This document shows, piece after piece, positions 9,528 to 19,066 of a stretch of DNA of 24,753 nucleotides. The notes beneath the pieces were generated by a model. That model saw only the letters and a program-made list of their open reading frames with translations. It had not been told where the DNA came from and did not search any database. The position numbers and the translations under genes are program-made. Source of the stretch: Rhizophagus sp. LPA8_4_AMF (Eukaryota > Glomeromycota > Glomeromycetes > Glomerales > Glomeraceae); contig JADRCO010000913.1 in NCBI GenBank assembly GCA_021464525.1, forward strand, positions 1 to 24,753, given 5' to 3'. How positions within the stretch are numbered: the stretch's first letter is position 1; every line of letters begins with the position of its first letter.

Positions 9528-11225
9528 CTACTCCTCCTTAAGATGCTTTATTTGGTGAGACTTGAGTTTACAAACCCCAATAGGAGTCGTTACTTGCTTG
9601 GTATTCTTCTGTTTATTCCGTCTGGGAAATAAGTGTTCAGCAGCAGGGTTCACTGTACGTGGATCAAAGCCAACAGTTTGATCATTGACATATTGTAGGG
9701 TAGCAACTCATGTTTTGACAGTATCATAATGATGGCGGATATAAGCCATAAGTTCTTCTATGATGTGTGCACGCTATTCATATTTCGATGTAGAAGTGCC
9801 AGCAAAGCTGCCACAGCTTTATAACGAGCCTCTTCCGCTGCTACATCTGCAGCGGCATTGATGTAATAAAACCAAGGTTTTGAACCAGGAGGATGAAAAG
9901 TAAAGCTATCATGGCTATAAAGTAGTTGTTGAGGAACAAAAGGAACCAACGAGGCATTTAAGCCAATAGAAGGATCAAAGGGAGCAACCGTAAAAATTAC
10001 CAGTTCAGGAGTATAAGCATCAAATGCTTCTGTTATATCTTCAATGTCCAATTCAACCTGATTGACCGTACCAGAAGTATGAGGGGTAGGCTGATATGAA
10101 AATGGGATCCTAAAATTGTAGTCAGAAGCAATAGGAGTATGATCCTCGAGTTTGGCTAAGTACTGTAAATGATAAATCAGTTTGTCTAAATACTGATTAG
10201 GGAGAAATAAAAATTTTGCTTTTCTTGCGGCAAGGATTTGTTCTGATAATTCCACCACTGGAGAAGTAGAGTGGGGTTTAAAGATACGTGAACATGCACT
10301 ATAAAAATGTTGTTCTTGTTTTTTCCTAACTTTAGGATGGACGCTATGATGAAATTGTAAGTTGGTATAACGTTTTTGATACATATACCAGAAGCCTTTA
10401 GTAAGGACATTATGTGATCCATTCACTTGGAACGATACGTCATAAGAAATGCCTAAATGTGATGAAAAAATATGTTTTCATTTTGGTGGCGAACCTGAAA
10501 CTGGATTATGCCATCGGTTGAACAGAAGCTCAGCATAAGCAGCTTTAAACTCAACAGAGGTTTGACAATTTTGGTCATAAGATCGTATTGTCCAGAAAAG
10601 CCTCTCAAGGTATTAAAAAATGATCGTTGATGAGAGACGTAACTGCATCTATCACGTGATATGACAAAAGGGCTGGGTACTTTACATACCGTATTGTCAA
10701 ATACAAAAGACTTAACAAAGTCAGAAGTAATCATATGTAAATAGGGAGCAAAAATCCCAAAATGAAAGCGATATTTTTTGTAAGTGAAATTAAAAAAAGT
10801 CTTAGTAGAAGTATTCCTATTGGAACCTAGTTGAGAACGGGATTCAATAATTTTAAACTAGTTCAATAATTTGTCACAGAGAAAAGAAAAAAATTTGTTT
10901 TATATACGTCGAGGTAAAACTCTTTGATGGAAAAAAAAATGTGTGAGCATTTTACTAATTTGGTATTTGTGATTCGGCAAAAAGCTCGTGGAATTGTATG
11001 ATAAAGGGGTAGTATTCATGTGGTAATCATTTGTGTGTATGTGTAAATGTAGTTGATTAGTGCCGTTGTTGTGATCAGCAAGCTTAAAAAAGTAACTTTA
11101 CTACGTCTGAATTTGTAGATCTTGTTATAACCTTTACGGTTCTTAGCAGTCACGTGAAATCTTTTAGCAGAGACGAGAAAAGAATATTTTCCTGGGGAAG
11201 GAGTAGTCAGTTTAGAAAAGGACAT
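9528..11225 (-). pseudogene. ORF1-like gene of the retroelement, frameshifted
   Basis: Minus-strand protein frames lie end to end. They are MSFSKLTTPSPGKYSFLVSA plus a basic segment from 11225; FKLADHNNGTNQLHLHIHTN to about 10875; SQLGSNRNTSTKTFFNFTYK through ITSDFVKSFVFDNTVCK and RGFSGQYDLMTKIVK to about 10460; VNGSHNVLTKGFWYMYQKRY through an Ala-rich AADVAAEEARYKAVAALLAL helix to about 9780; and AHIIEELMAYIRHHYDTVKT to a stop at 9528. At least three frameshifts and one or more in-frame stops (TGA within KT*VATLQYVND) interrupt it. The end part PRTVNPAAEHLFPRRNKQ is basic. I do not recognise the family and see no CCHC knuckle. Its place inside the element makes an RNA-binding ORF1 role a guess. 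Confidence 0.5.
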
Positions 11226-11550
11226 AGCAAAATATAGCTGTAAGAAGGCTATAACAAATATGTCTGTAAAAAACTAGGGGAAGGTGCAGTGGCAAAAAAC
11301 TCTAGAAAAGCTCCACTAGGAAGAAGGGTGGCAAATAATAATAATTGATAAAAACCCAAAACTGAAGTTTTCGTGTAGTCCTTTTTAACCCAAAGGTTAA
11401 CCATACGTGTACACTGTAAGGTATGGAATGAAAATATACACACTGGAAATATGTCTGGAGCATTGTAGCAATGGCTACTTGAGGGTTTATGAAAAGTACT
11501 GCACCTTTTTTTTCAAAAAATTATGTATGGGAAAGAGTTTTTTTTCCTTA

Positions 11551-11565
11551 GCATAAAAACTGAAT
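11551..11565. repeat. Target-site duplication, right copy
   Basis: Exact second copy of GCATAAAAACTGAAT, at the 5' end of the minus-strand retroelement; see 8718-8732. Confidence 0.85.
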
Positions 11566-12216
11566 AACGTTATTGAAAATTAATCTATATATTGTATTAA
11601 TTTCATCTTTTTGCAAATATAATTGCAAATATGCATTTTTAAAAATGCCGTAATACCTTTCTGCCCGCAGTTTCTGGAGCTAAACTGCAAGGGAACTGGT
11701 GGGAGGCTTTAATAAAAGAAACAAAAATTTAATATAATATAAATATAATTTATTAATATACTGTATCTTATATAGAATGAATTTGAGGGTCAGTGAAATA
11801 AAACCTGTGCCTAAAATTAAATAATATTTAATAAAAAAATTATTATAAATAATTTTAACGCTGATTTTTAGGTGATTTGATTCTGTTTATTAGATAATTT
11901 TAATATGAAATTTTATTTTAATTTCTTTTTATTTATTTCTTTATGCATGTGCAAATTACATCTATCTATCTCTATTTACTTGATGACTCTAACTGTGATG
12001 AAGTTTCTTGCAATTCAATATACAATTAATATTATTCAGATTATCAGGACTTTTGACCACCATAGTGTTATATAAATTCCTTTGCTTAAGTTATTTAATG
12101 TAATTCACTGAGATAATTATACCACCATTACGATACACCCTAAAACGGTTAAAAAATCAATAGCTGAGGCAAACATTGTGGATAAATGACTTCACAAGAA
12201 TCTTTACAAAAAAATT
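11566..12216. other. No gene seen; small GC-richer hairpin at 11667-11688
   Basis: AT-rich flank of the retroelement. GCAGTTT...AAACTGC forms a 7-bp stem at 11667-11688 inside a GC-richer patch (11640-11715), possibly a fragment of another element. The right end may include the lost N-terminal part of the kinase-like pseudogene. Confidence 0.4.
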
Positions 12217-12615
12217 CTTCCAGAACATTATAAGGACATTAAATATTCCACTACTAGAAATAGGATATACTTAACTTATAGACCAGTTGGATATTTAAGT
12301 ATTCCTAAAAATGAAAATGATCTGTGACATGCAATATCTGATATACTTAAAATTGTAGGTAGACTTCATAGTGAGGAGGTTGTCAATTGAGACATTTATT
12401 GGGATAATGTTGTAAAGTTGAAAGCTCACAGATGGTAAATGGTTGTTAATTGATTTTGAGAAAGCTGCCAAAATTGGAGATGAAAGGTATAGTAGTAATG
12501 CCAATCAAACTGTTTAAGTTTATTAACTAATTTTTGATATTATTGTTATAAAGAACTAATACATTGAGAATTGTAGCTCGAATCCAGAATATGAAAATGA
12601 GATCGATATATGTTG
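12217..12615 (+). pseudogene. Kinase-like pseudogene, catalytic part
   Basis: The plus-strand frame from 12217 reads LPEHYKDIKYSTTRNRIYLT, YRPVGYLSIP, then ILKIVGRLHSEEVVN-stop-DIYWDNVVKL. After a frameshift near 12422 it reads TDGKWLLIDFEKAAKIGDE, and further on NPEYENEIDI. These correspond to the hinge, catalytic loop (HRD-like NRDIYWDN), metal-binding DFG-like IDFEKA and PEY segment of the divergent kinase-like family found in fungi and oomycetes, sometimes fused to Crinkler-type effectors. Two in-frame TGA stops (12325-12327 and 12388-12390) sit where the family has arginine, so both look like CGA to TGA changes. Clearly non-functional. The C-terminal end lies at 15740-15865, beyond an inserted element. 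Confidence 0.7.
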
Positions 12616-12933
12616 ATAGTATCTGGATGATCAGAAAACTTATAGATAGACACTAGTCGAATGAAGGCTACCGGGCAAATTTCATATACCTAATAGCTCT
12701 ATAATACGGTTTTGATTTTAACCTGAATGGCCGATGATTGATCCACCCGATTTGTGACCAGTTCTTAGTGCAGATCATATATAAGTCATGTGACTTTCAG
12801 GTCAAGTAGTATCGGGTAAGTTTAATATGAATATCGGAAGAATTTTAGCAATCTGATATTTCTCTTAATCCTTACCGATCTTTTTATGATATCAGGTGTA
12901 TATTTGATATATCAAAACCTGATTTCTTCTTAT

Positions 12934-12983
12934 TATTTATTTATTTATATGTATATTACTATTTATTTATTTATTTATTTATT
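12934..12983. repeat. ATTT/TTTA microsatellite
   Basis: Two runs of TTTA repeats (about 12934-12947 and 12961-12983) near the left terminal repeat. Slippage DNA, or the relic of an AAAT-type retroelement tail on the minus strand. Confidence 0.6.
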
Positions 12984-13119
12984 CAAATATATTTTTTATT
13001 TCGTTATTATATCTAAATTACATTTGTTAATTTACCCTATTCTATGATTTCTATCTATCTATGTTGTTAATGGTTTGGAATATTATTCCAGTTAGTTCGA
13101 TTCTAACAAACAACTATTT

Positions 13120-15306
13120 CTAAAGTTTTCTGCCAGCTTTATTGAAGAGGTTCTCCTATAGTAAAAGAAAAAATGAACGTTAGTATAATGTTCAGTAAAA
13201 ATAAAAAAAAATTAACATTTTGAAGTTATTACCTTCAAAATGCTTAATATGGGAGCTCAGAACCTAAAAAATAAAAGAAAAATGAATGTTAGTTAATGTT
13301 TGCTAAATAAAAATAAAAAATGGTAAGTTTCACAAAAAAACTTACCATTTCTAATCTCCGGTGCCTCTAATTGATACCCTCTGAAACTTAAAAAAAATGA
13401 AAAGAAACATTAGTAAATATTTCCATTTAAAAAAAACAAAAAAAAATGGTATTTCATTGCAAAACTTACCATTTTCATTTTCCAATGTTATCCCAACCTG
13501 AAAATCCTCTAGAATCCTACAAGAAAGAAAAAAAGAAATATTAATAATATTTCTAAGTAACATAAACAAAAAAAAGATATTATAAGTTTCACAATTCAAA
13601 ACTTACCCAATTCCAAATCCAATTTATTAAAAAAACAAAATATTGTTTCGCAAATGTTGCAAAACTTACCAAATTTAAATACCGAGCTCAACAAAACCTA
13701 CAAAAAAAAGAAAAAGAAACGTTAGAATGTTTTTTAATAAAAAAAAATTATGTTTCGTAACAAAAGTTGCTACAAAACTTACCATTTTGATCTTGGAGTA
13801 CTGGAGCCTACAGATTCTACAAAAAAGAATAAAAAGAACGTTAAAAACGTTCTTTGAAAAATAAAAAAATATTGAAAGTTTTGTAATGAAAAATTCGTTA
13901 TGAAACTTACCCTCTCTTAGCATCCCAGCCCAGTATCAAAAGCCGAAGGGAATCTACAAAAATAAATAAAGAAACATTAATAACGTTTTCTTAAAAAAAA
14001 ATAAAAAAGAATCAAAGTTTCAAAACGAAACTTTGAAATCTAACTGAAATCCAATATCTAGAGTACCTACAAAACAAAAAAATGTTAATATAACATTTCT
14101 TACAAAAAAAAAGAATAAAAAAATATATTTTGCAACGTTTCATTGCGAAACTTACCATTTCATTTTAAAATACTGAACCGAAACACTTGAACCTACAAAA
14201 AAAAGAGAAAATCGTTAAAATAACGTTTTTAAAGAAAAAAATTTTTTTAAGTTTCGTAACAAAACAAAATGTCATGAAACTTACCATCATTTCAAATTTC
14301 ACAAGGCTGAAATACTTGAACCTACAAAAAAAAGAAAGAAACGTTAATATAATGTTTCTTACAAAAAAAATAAATAAAAAATTGTTTCACGTTGTGAAAC
14401 TTACCATTTGAGGTTTACTGTTTCAAAACTCCTTGCTTGAACCTACAAAAAAAAGAGAGAAATGTTAGAATAACGTTTCTCAAAGAAAAAAAAATTCTGT
14501 TTCATAACGTAGCAAAAATGTTGCGAAACTTACCATTCATTTCATTGAAAAAATAAAAAAGAATTATTTCAAAGTATACTTAAAGTATACCTTTGAAATA
14601 TCAAGTTCTGTCTCATCCAAAAAACTGAACCTAAAAAAGCAAAAAGAAACGAAATGTTAATAAACGTTTTATTGAAAAAAAACAAAAAGAAACATTTTGA
14701 AATATCATACCTCCAAAATGTCTTATCCGTCCAAGAAGCCATCTAGAGAAGCCAAACCTAAAAAGAAAAATGAAACGAAACGTTAATAAACATTTTGCTA
14801 GTTGAAAAAATTAAAAAAAAGAATTATTTTGAAGTATACATACCTTCGAAATATCGAGTTTTATCTGTCCAAGAAGCCATCCAAAGAAGCCAAACCTAAA
14901 AAGAAAAAAAAATAAAACATTAATAAACATTTTATTAGTTGAAAAAATAAAAAATATTTCAAAGTATACTCAAAATATACCTTCAAAATGTCAAGTTCTG
15001 AGTCTAAGTCTGGAACCTAAAAAATGAAAATAAAACGTTAGCAATAAAAAAAAGTAAAAATAAATTTTTGAAGTTTCATACCTTTCCCTTCTCTTTTTGT
15101 TTTCCCCTTTCTTTTTCATTTTCCCCTTCGAAATAGAGTTCCAGACCTAAAAAAAAATTATTTAACAGTTAAATAAAAAACAAATAAAATAAAAAAAAAA
15201 TGAAGTTCAGACCTGTATTTTTAGAGCTAATCCATTCCTGCATGTTGCAGATTATATTCTGAACGCTTGCCAATTCTGTCCAGAAGTTAAAAATTTGATT
15301 TCGATA
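13120..15306 (-). CDS. Putative micro-exon gene: array of about 19 tiny exons
   Basis: Minus-strand exons inferred from splice sites: 15306-15213, 15146-15082, 15016-14981, 14895-14844, 14757-14711, 14630-14591, (donor only, 14534), 14442-14405, 14321-14285, 14192-14156, 14066-14031 (no donor), 13953-13911, 13816-13783, 13697-13670, (donor only, 13607), 13516-13470, 13386-13346, 13263-13233, 13155-13120. Ten donors are GTAAGTTT; acceptors are TTTTTGTAG or TTTTTAG. The first three join in frame: FWTELASVQNIICNMQEWIS, then GLELYFEGENEKERGKQKEK, then VPDLDSELDILK. The last encodes ENLFNKAGRKL-stop. Many middle exons are not multiples of three (52, 47, 40, 38, 37, 37, 43, 34, 28, 47, 41, 31 nt), so joining all of them meets stops; joining first three, 14442, 14321 and last stays open. 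The start codon was not found. Either alternative splicing diversifies a small protein or the array is decaying. No known family recognised. Confidence 0.5.
13318..13350 (-). promoter_or_regulatory. Splice donor buried in a perfect 13-bp hairpin
   Basis: AAATGGTAAGTTT and AAACTTACCATTT are perfect complements around a 7-nt loop. On the minus strand the donor at 13346/13345 (ATG|GTAAGTTT) lies wholly in one arm, so a folded transcript would hide it from U1 snRNA. It is the strongest of the donor hairpins in the array. Confidence 0.65.
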
Positions 15307-15739
15307 CTGAAAGAGATAAACATATGGTTCTTCAAAAGGTGTTATAAAAATTTATTTATTTAAAGTTTAAAGTATTGTAAGAAAAAAGTTAAAAAATTAA
15401 CTTCTTTTGTGTTGTAAAAAAAAAAGTTTAATTTATATAAAGTTTATTAAATCAAAGATTTTTATGGGAATAAAAATAATTACATGCCATAAATTATTCC
15501 TAAAAATATCAATAATCTATCAGACTACTGATAGGTATAATAAAAATTCCTGATATTTTAATGATGTGCCTTTTAAAAATCAGGTTATAATCATTAAAAT
15601 ACTATTAAATGTATTTTGCTGATATTTGTAAATATTTAATATTTACCTATCATGCCATATCGGATTTCTAATTTTTCTGATATATGACCAATATGTCATA
15701 ACCCGATACCTTATCATTTAATTAGTGAGAATTAAATAT

Positions 15740-15865
15740 ACACTTTCTGAAGTGGCTCAAAATTTTCATGATAGATTGTTGATCAAAGATTCTAATTAAC
15801 GTCCAACTGCAATTGATGCTTTAAATGACGATTGGTTTGAAGAAATGGATAATTTAATGGAATAG
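15740..15865 (+). pseudogene. Kinase-like pseudogene, C-terminal end
   Basis: The plus-strand frame reads TLSEVAQNFHDRLLIKDSN, a TAA stop, then RPTAIDALNDDWFEEMDNLM and a natural-looking stop. This is the kinase subdomain XI pattern (LL..D...RPTA.+AL...WF). It fits as the missing end of the remnant at 12217-12615, displaced by the intervening 2.9-kb segment. It is broken by one stop. Confidence 0.65.
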
Positions 15866-18205
15866 AGATAAACATTTTTTCCTTCCACTCTATTTCTGAT
15901 TTTTAAATGCTTTATTGTTTTTTATGCTAAATGTAAGATTTGTCTTTTTTGCAATAGCTAAATTTATATAATACAATACAACAAACAATTGCTTAAACAA
16001 GTAAAAATCTATTATTTTTATAAAATGAGGAAATAAATGACCATATTATTGTAGTGAATATTAGAGGAGGAATCACTTACCAATGAAAGCTCAATACTAC
16101 TTAATGCTAATTGTTTAGATATCGGCCTTACATTAAGAAATAAAAACAAAGTTTTTGCTTCAAAACATTAGAATTAAATAAGTATTATAATGTTATCCTA
16201 AAATAATATTTGGGAATCATTTTCATCTTGAAATGAATAATTGAGCTACATTATTGAAATCAAAGGTAATACAAAGGTATAGCGATGTATGAAAAACTAA
16301 CTTGTAATATACGTAATACCTCTTAATAAAATTGCACAGAAAAAATGGTACAGTATTCAGCAATCAAGGAATAATCTCCCCTTGTAAAATTTTAAAAGAG
16401 CTCCGGCCATCACGAGATTTTTAAATAATAATTAAAATACTAAAAGATTTGTTGGCTGCCGATCATATTACTAAAATAGAAAAGTTTGATTACAAATATA
16501 TTAAATAATTAGCAAATCAATACCAAAGATGGGAGATCTGCATCTTAAAGCAGAAATCACTTAAAAACTAATCTTATGTTAACTTATTATGACATGTCAA
16601 TCATTTCAAGTCACATTATCATGCTACCTACTCACCTACTGATTATCTTATACAGTTACACTTATATAGAATACTACTTTTGCTAAAAAATTATAGGATA
16701 AAAAAAATTATATGAAAAATTAAATTATTTAACCCAAAAATGATCAACAAGTATTACAAAGTCACAGTAATTGGTAGATTATTTTGTATTACTTTTAGGT
16801 TTAGAATGCTTTGGTTAGGAAAAAATCCTGGCAAGCAAAGTGAGCCAAATAAAATTGCATCGTCATAGTAAATTACATGAATATTTAATACACAATCACA
16901 TGATCTACTAGTAATTTTAAAATGAATAGAACTTCTTGCTATATTTAATGTTTACTTGTTTATTATTTAAATTTTTGATTGGCTAACTTAAGTAGCAATC
17001 ATTTTATTATCTATTTACTTTAGATTTCTTTGTTTTTTGTTTCTCAAGCTTTCATGCAAGCTTGATCATGGAAAACTAAGGATTAAATTGAAGGTTTGGA
17101 TAATAGAACAAATTATAAAGGTAAATCTTCTAGGTTATTATTTTTTTTGTATTGCTTTTTTTGCTTTGAACTATACTAACAAATTTTTCTACTATTTCCT
17201 TTTATTCTCTATTCCCTTTCAATTCCCTTTTATTCTTCTATTTCCTTTCTTTATACCTTTCCTTTCCTTCCTGTGAACTTTCCCTTACACATCTTCCATT
17301 TCCTTCCTTTACACTTGTTTTTTTTCATTCTTTCACACCATGCTCTTTTTGTCTCTTTTTGCACCTATTTTATTCATTTCTTTACACATTTTTTTGTTTC
17401 TTTATGCCTATTTTTCATTAATAATTAACAAAAATATAAAAATTTTTGCGACAATAAGCAAATGTATAAATTTTAAATAATAGATCACTTGATGAAAATA
17501 GTGATGCATCGCATGTGTGATGAATAAATTTACTCAAAAAAAAGAATAAATAAAAGATGAAAAAATAAAAAATATTTTTAAAAACAGTAAAAAACAGATT
17601 ATAACTAGAGTTTAATTAACAGTTTTTAAAATTTTTATTTTATTTTATTTATTTATTATTTATATATATTTTTTTTATTTATGATAGAAGAATTTTTTTA
17701 GAATATAAATAAGAAAAGAAGAAAATAAAGGCACCCAATCCAAATCTAAGAGGCGGAAGAATAAAACTAAAAAAAAAATTAATATGGTCTAAAAAAAAGA
17801 CCGAAAAAATATAAAAACAATAAGATTATTTAATAAAAAAACAAAAAAATTTTGGCTTGGAAAAAAAACAAATTGAAAAAGTAAAAGAGGAAAAAATTTT
17901 TCGATTAAGGAAAAAAAAAGAAAAAAATTTTGAAAAAAAAATAAAATCGATAGTCTAATAAAAAAAAATTTCCAATTAATATTTCATTAGATTAATTATA
18001 TAATATGACTCAAATCGGCAATTTAAAATTAATTTATACAGGCTAATCTAAATATTACAAATTATATTATTATATTATATAGATGAATTATGCACATTTT
18101 TAAATTTTTAAAATGATTTCCAGTTTTTTTTGTAACATACTGTATATACTTTATAATTAGTATTGAATACAATATTCAAATATAAATAAAATAAGATACT
18201 TCTAA
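15866..18205. other. Low-complexity and AT-rich DNA, no gene seen
   Basis: About 15866-17000 is ordinary AT-rich DNA; a short open stretch near 16065-16170 (EEESLTNESSILLNANCLDI) may be a coding relic but has no support. A pyrimidine-rich tract of CCTTT/TTCC units lies at about 17182-17272, continuing loosely to 17400. From 17520 to 17970 there are dense A runs broken by G and T. The right end is the 3' flank of the kinase gene. The 79-codon open stretch at 17037-17276 is a product of the pyrimidine tract. Confidence 0.5.
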
Positions 18206-19066
18206 TTATTTTATCTTACAGTCTAAACATTCACTATTATTACTATTATCACTATTATCACTATCATCATTATTATATTTTAAATCATCTGTAAAAGAAT
18301 TGAGTATTCGGGATGTATAAATAGCCTGAGGATGATTAGTTGTTTGGTTAACTACAAAAAAAGGAAGATTTGCTTTTCGATATTCTTCTGCTTTTTTAAA
18401 TGAATCATTATTTATATATTGATTCCAAGAAGATACTTGATCATATACTTCGATTGCACATGGTCTTTCATTTGGATTTGAATTCCAACACCTTTTCATT
18501 AAGTCAATATAACATTTTGGTGCTTCTGGTTTATTTATTTTAGGTCTAGCTAATTTATCACAGATGTTTAATGCTAAAACCTTATCATGTGCTTGATCGG
18601 CAAAAGGTTGTCTTCCAGTTGCTGTAATATACATAATCATACCAAAGCTATATATGTCTGCTGCTTGTGTATAAGATTTTCCTCTTAATACTTCAGGAGC
18701 TACATAAGGCATAACTCCATAAATTTTTTCTTTATTCATATTATTAACTTCTTTACATAATCCCATATCTGAAATATATATTTTTTTACGTAATACAGTA
18801 AATAATATATTTCCTGTATGGAAATCACAATGAACCATCTGTTTTTGATGTATTTCTTTAAGTCCTTTAATAATATTATTTAATGTTCGTATTTTGTTGT
18901 GCCAATTAAAATTTTTATAATTTTCATTATTTGTCCAATAGTCATAAAAATTTCCTCCATCTGCATATTCAAGAACCATAATATAATCTTTTGTATCCAG
19001 ATTTTGAGTTATTCCATATATTTTAAGAATATTGTTACTATATTTTTCTGTTGAATAATTTTGAAC
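18206..19066 (-). other. Kinase gene exon 11: hinge, C-lobe and tail
   Basis: Starts VQNYSTEKYSNNILKIYG, then VLEYADGGNFYDYW (hinge), KGLKEIHQKQMVHCDFHTGN (catalytic loop, Cys in place of HRD Arg), YISDMGLCKE (DFG-like), MPYVAPEVLRGKSYTQAADI (activation segment and APE), RCWNSNPNERP (subdomain XI) and an Asp/Asn/Ser-rich tail ending CLDCKIK. It is the only C-lobe and would be shared by every splice choice. Confidence 0.85.

Larger units (their letters stand above)
8733..11550 (-). mobile_element. LINE-derived, ORF1-only retroelement (non-autonomous, decayed)
   Basis: About 2.8 kb bounded by an exact 15-bp direct duplication. On the minus strand it ends in an (AAAT)n tail (about 8733-8756), preceded by about 800 nt of 3' non-coding sequence with a stem-loop at 8830-8846. 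The 5' end is at 11550. Coding remnants fill about 11225-9528. I could see no reverse-transcriptase, endonuclease or RNase H motifs in any frame. The structure fits a LINE derivative that kept ORF1 and both ends but lost ORF2, comparable in layout to mammalian HAL1 elements. Short insertion of an ORF2-deleted copy is the simplest reading. A different retroposed gene cannot be excluded, because the protein itself is not one I recognise. Confidence 0.7.
12808..15710. mobile_element. 2.9-kb segment with imperfect terminal inverted repeats inside the kinase pseudogene
   Basis: The left end begins AGTATCGGGTAAGTTTAATA. The reverse complement of the right end (from 15710) begins GGTATCGGGTTATGACATAT. 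The similarity continues for about 50 bp (GAATTTTAGCAATCTGATAT against AAAATTAGAAATCCGATAT). TA directly flanks TCGGG at both ends, as in TA-targeting DNA transposons. The segment separates two parts of one kinase-like pseudogene, which supports insertion. No transposase is visible, so it would be non-autonomous; it carries the micro-exon array. Exact ends are uncertain because GATATC/CCTGAT palindromic motifs recur near both ends. Confidence 0.5.

Noticed and set aside
12571..12590. AGCTCGAATCC resembling a tRNA T-arm
   Set aside because: No acceptor stem, D-arm or anticodon arm can be built around it; it falls in the PEY part of the kinase pseudogene.
14187..14411. 74-codon plus-strand open frame in the micro-exon array
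   Set aside because: Lys/Phe-rich translation of antisense intron poly-T tracts; it repeats with the array and opposes the splice signals.
13231..14600. CRISPR-like regular spacing of similar repeats
   Set aside because: Repeats are splice-site plus intron sequences of changing length in eukaryotic-type DNA; no constant direct repeat and no cas genes.
17037..17276. 79-codon plus-strand open frame
   Set aside because: Phe/Leu/Pro-rich translation of a pyrimidine tract with no ATG-start support; low-complexity artefact.
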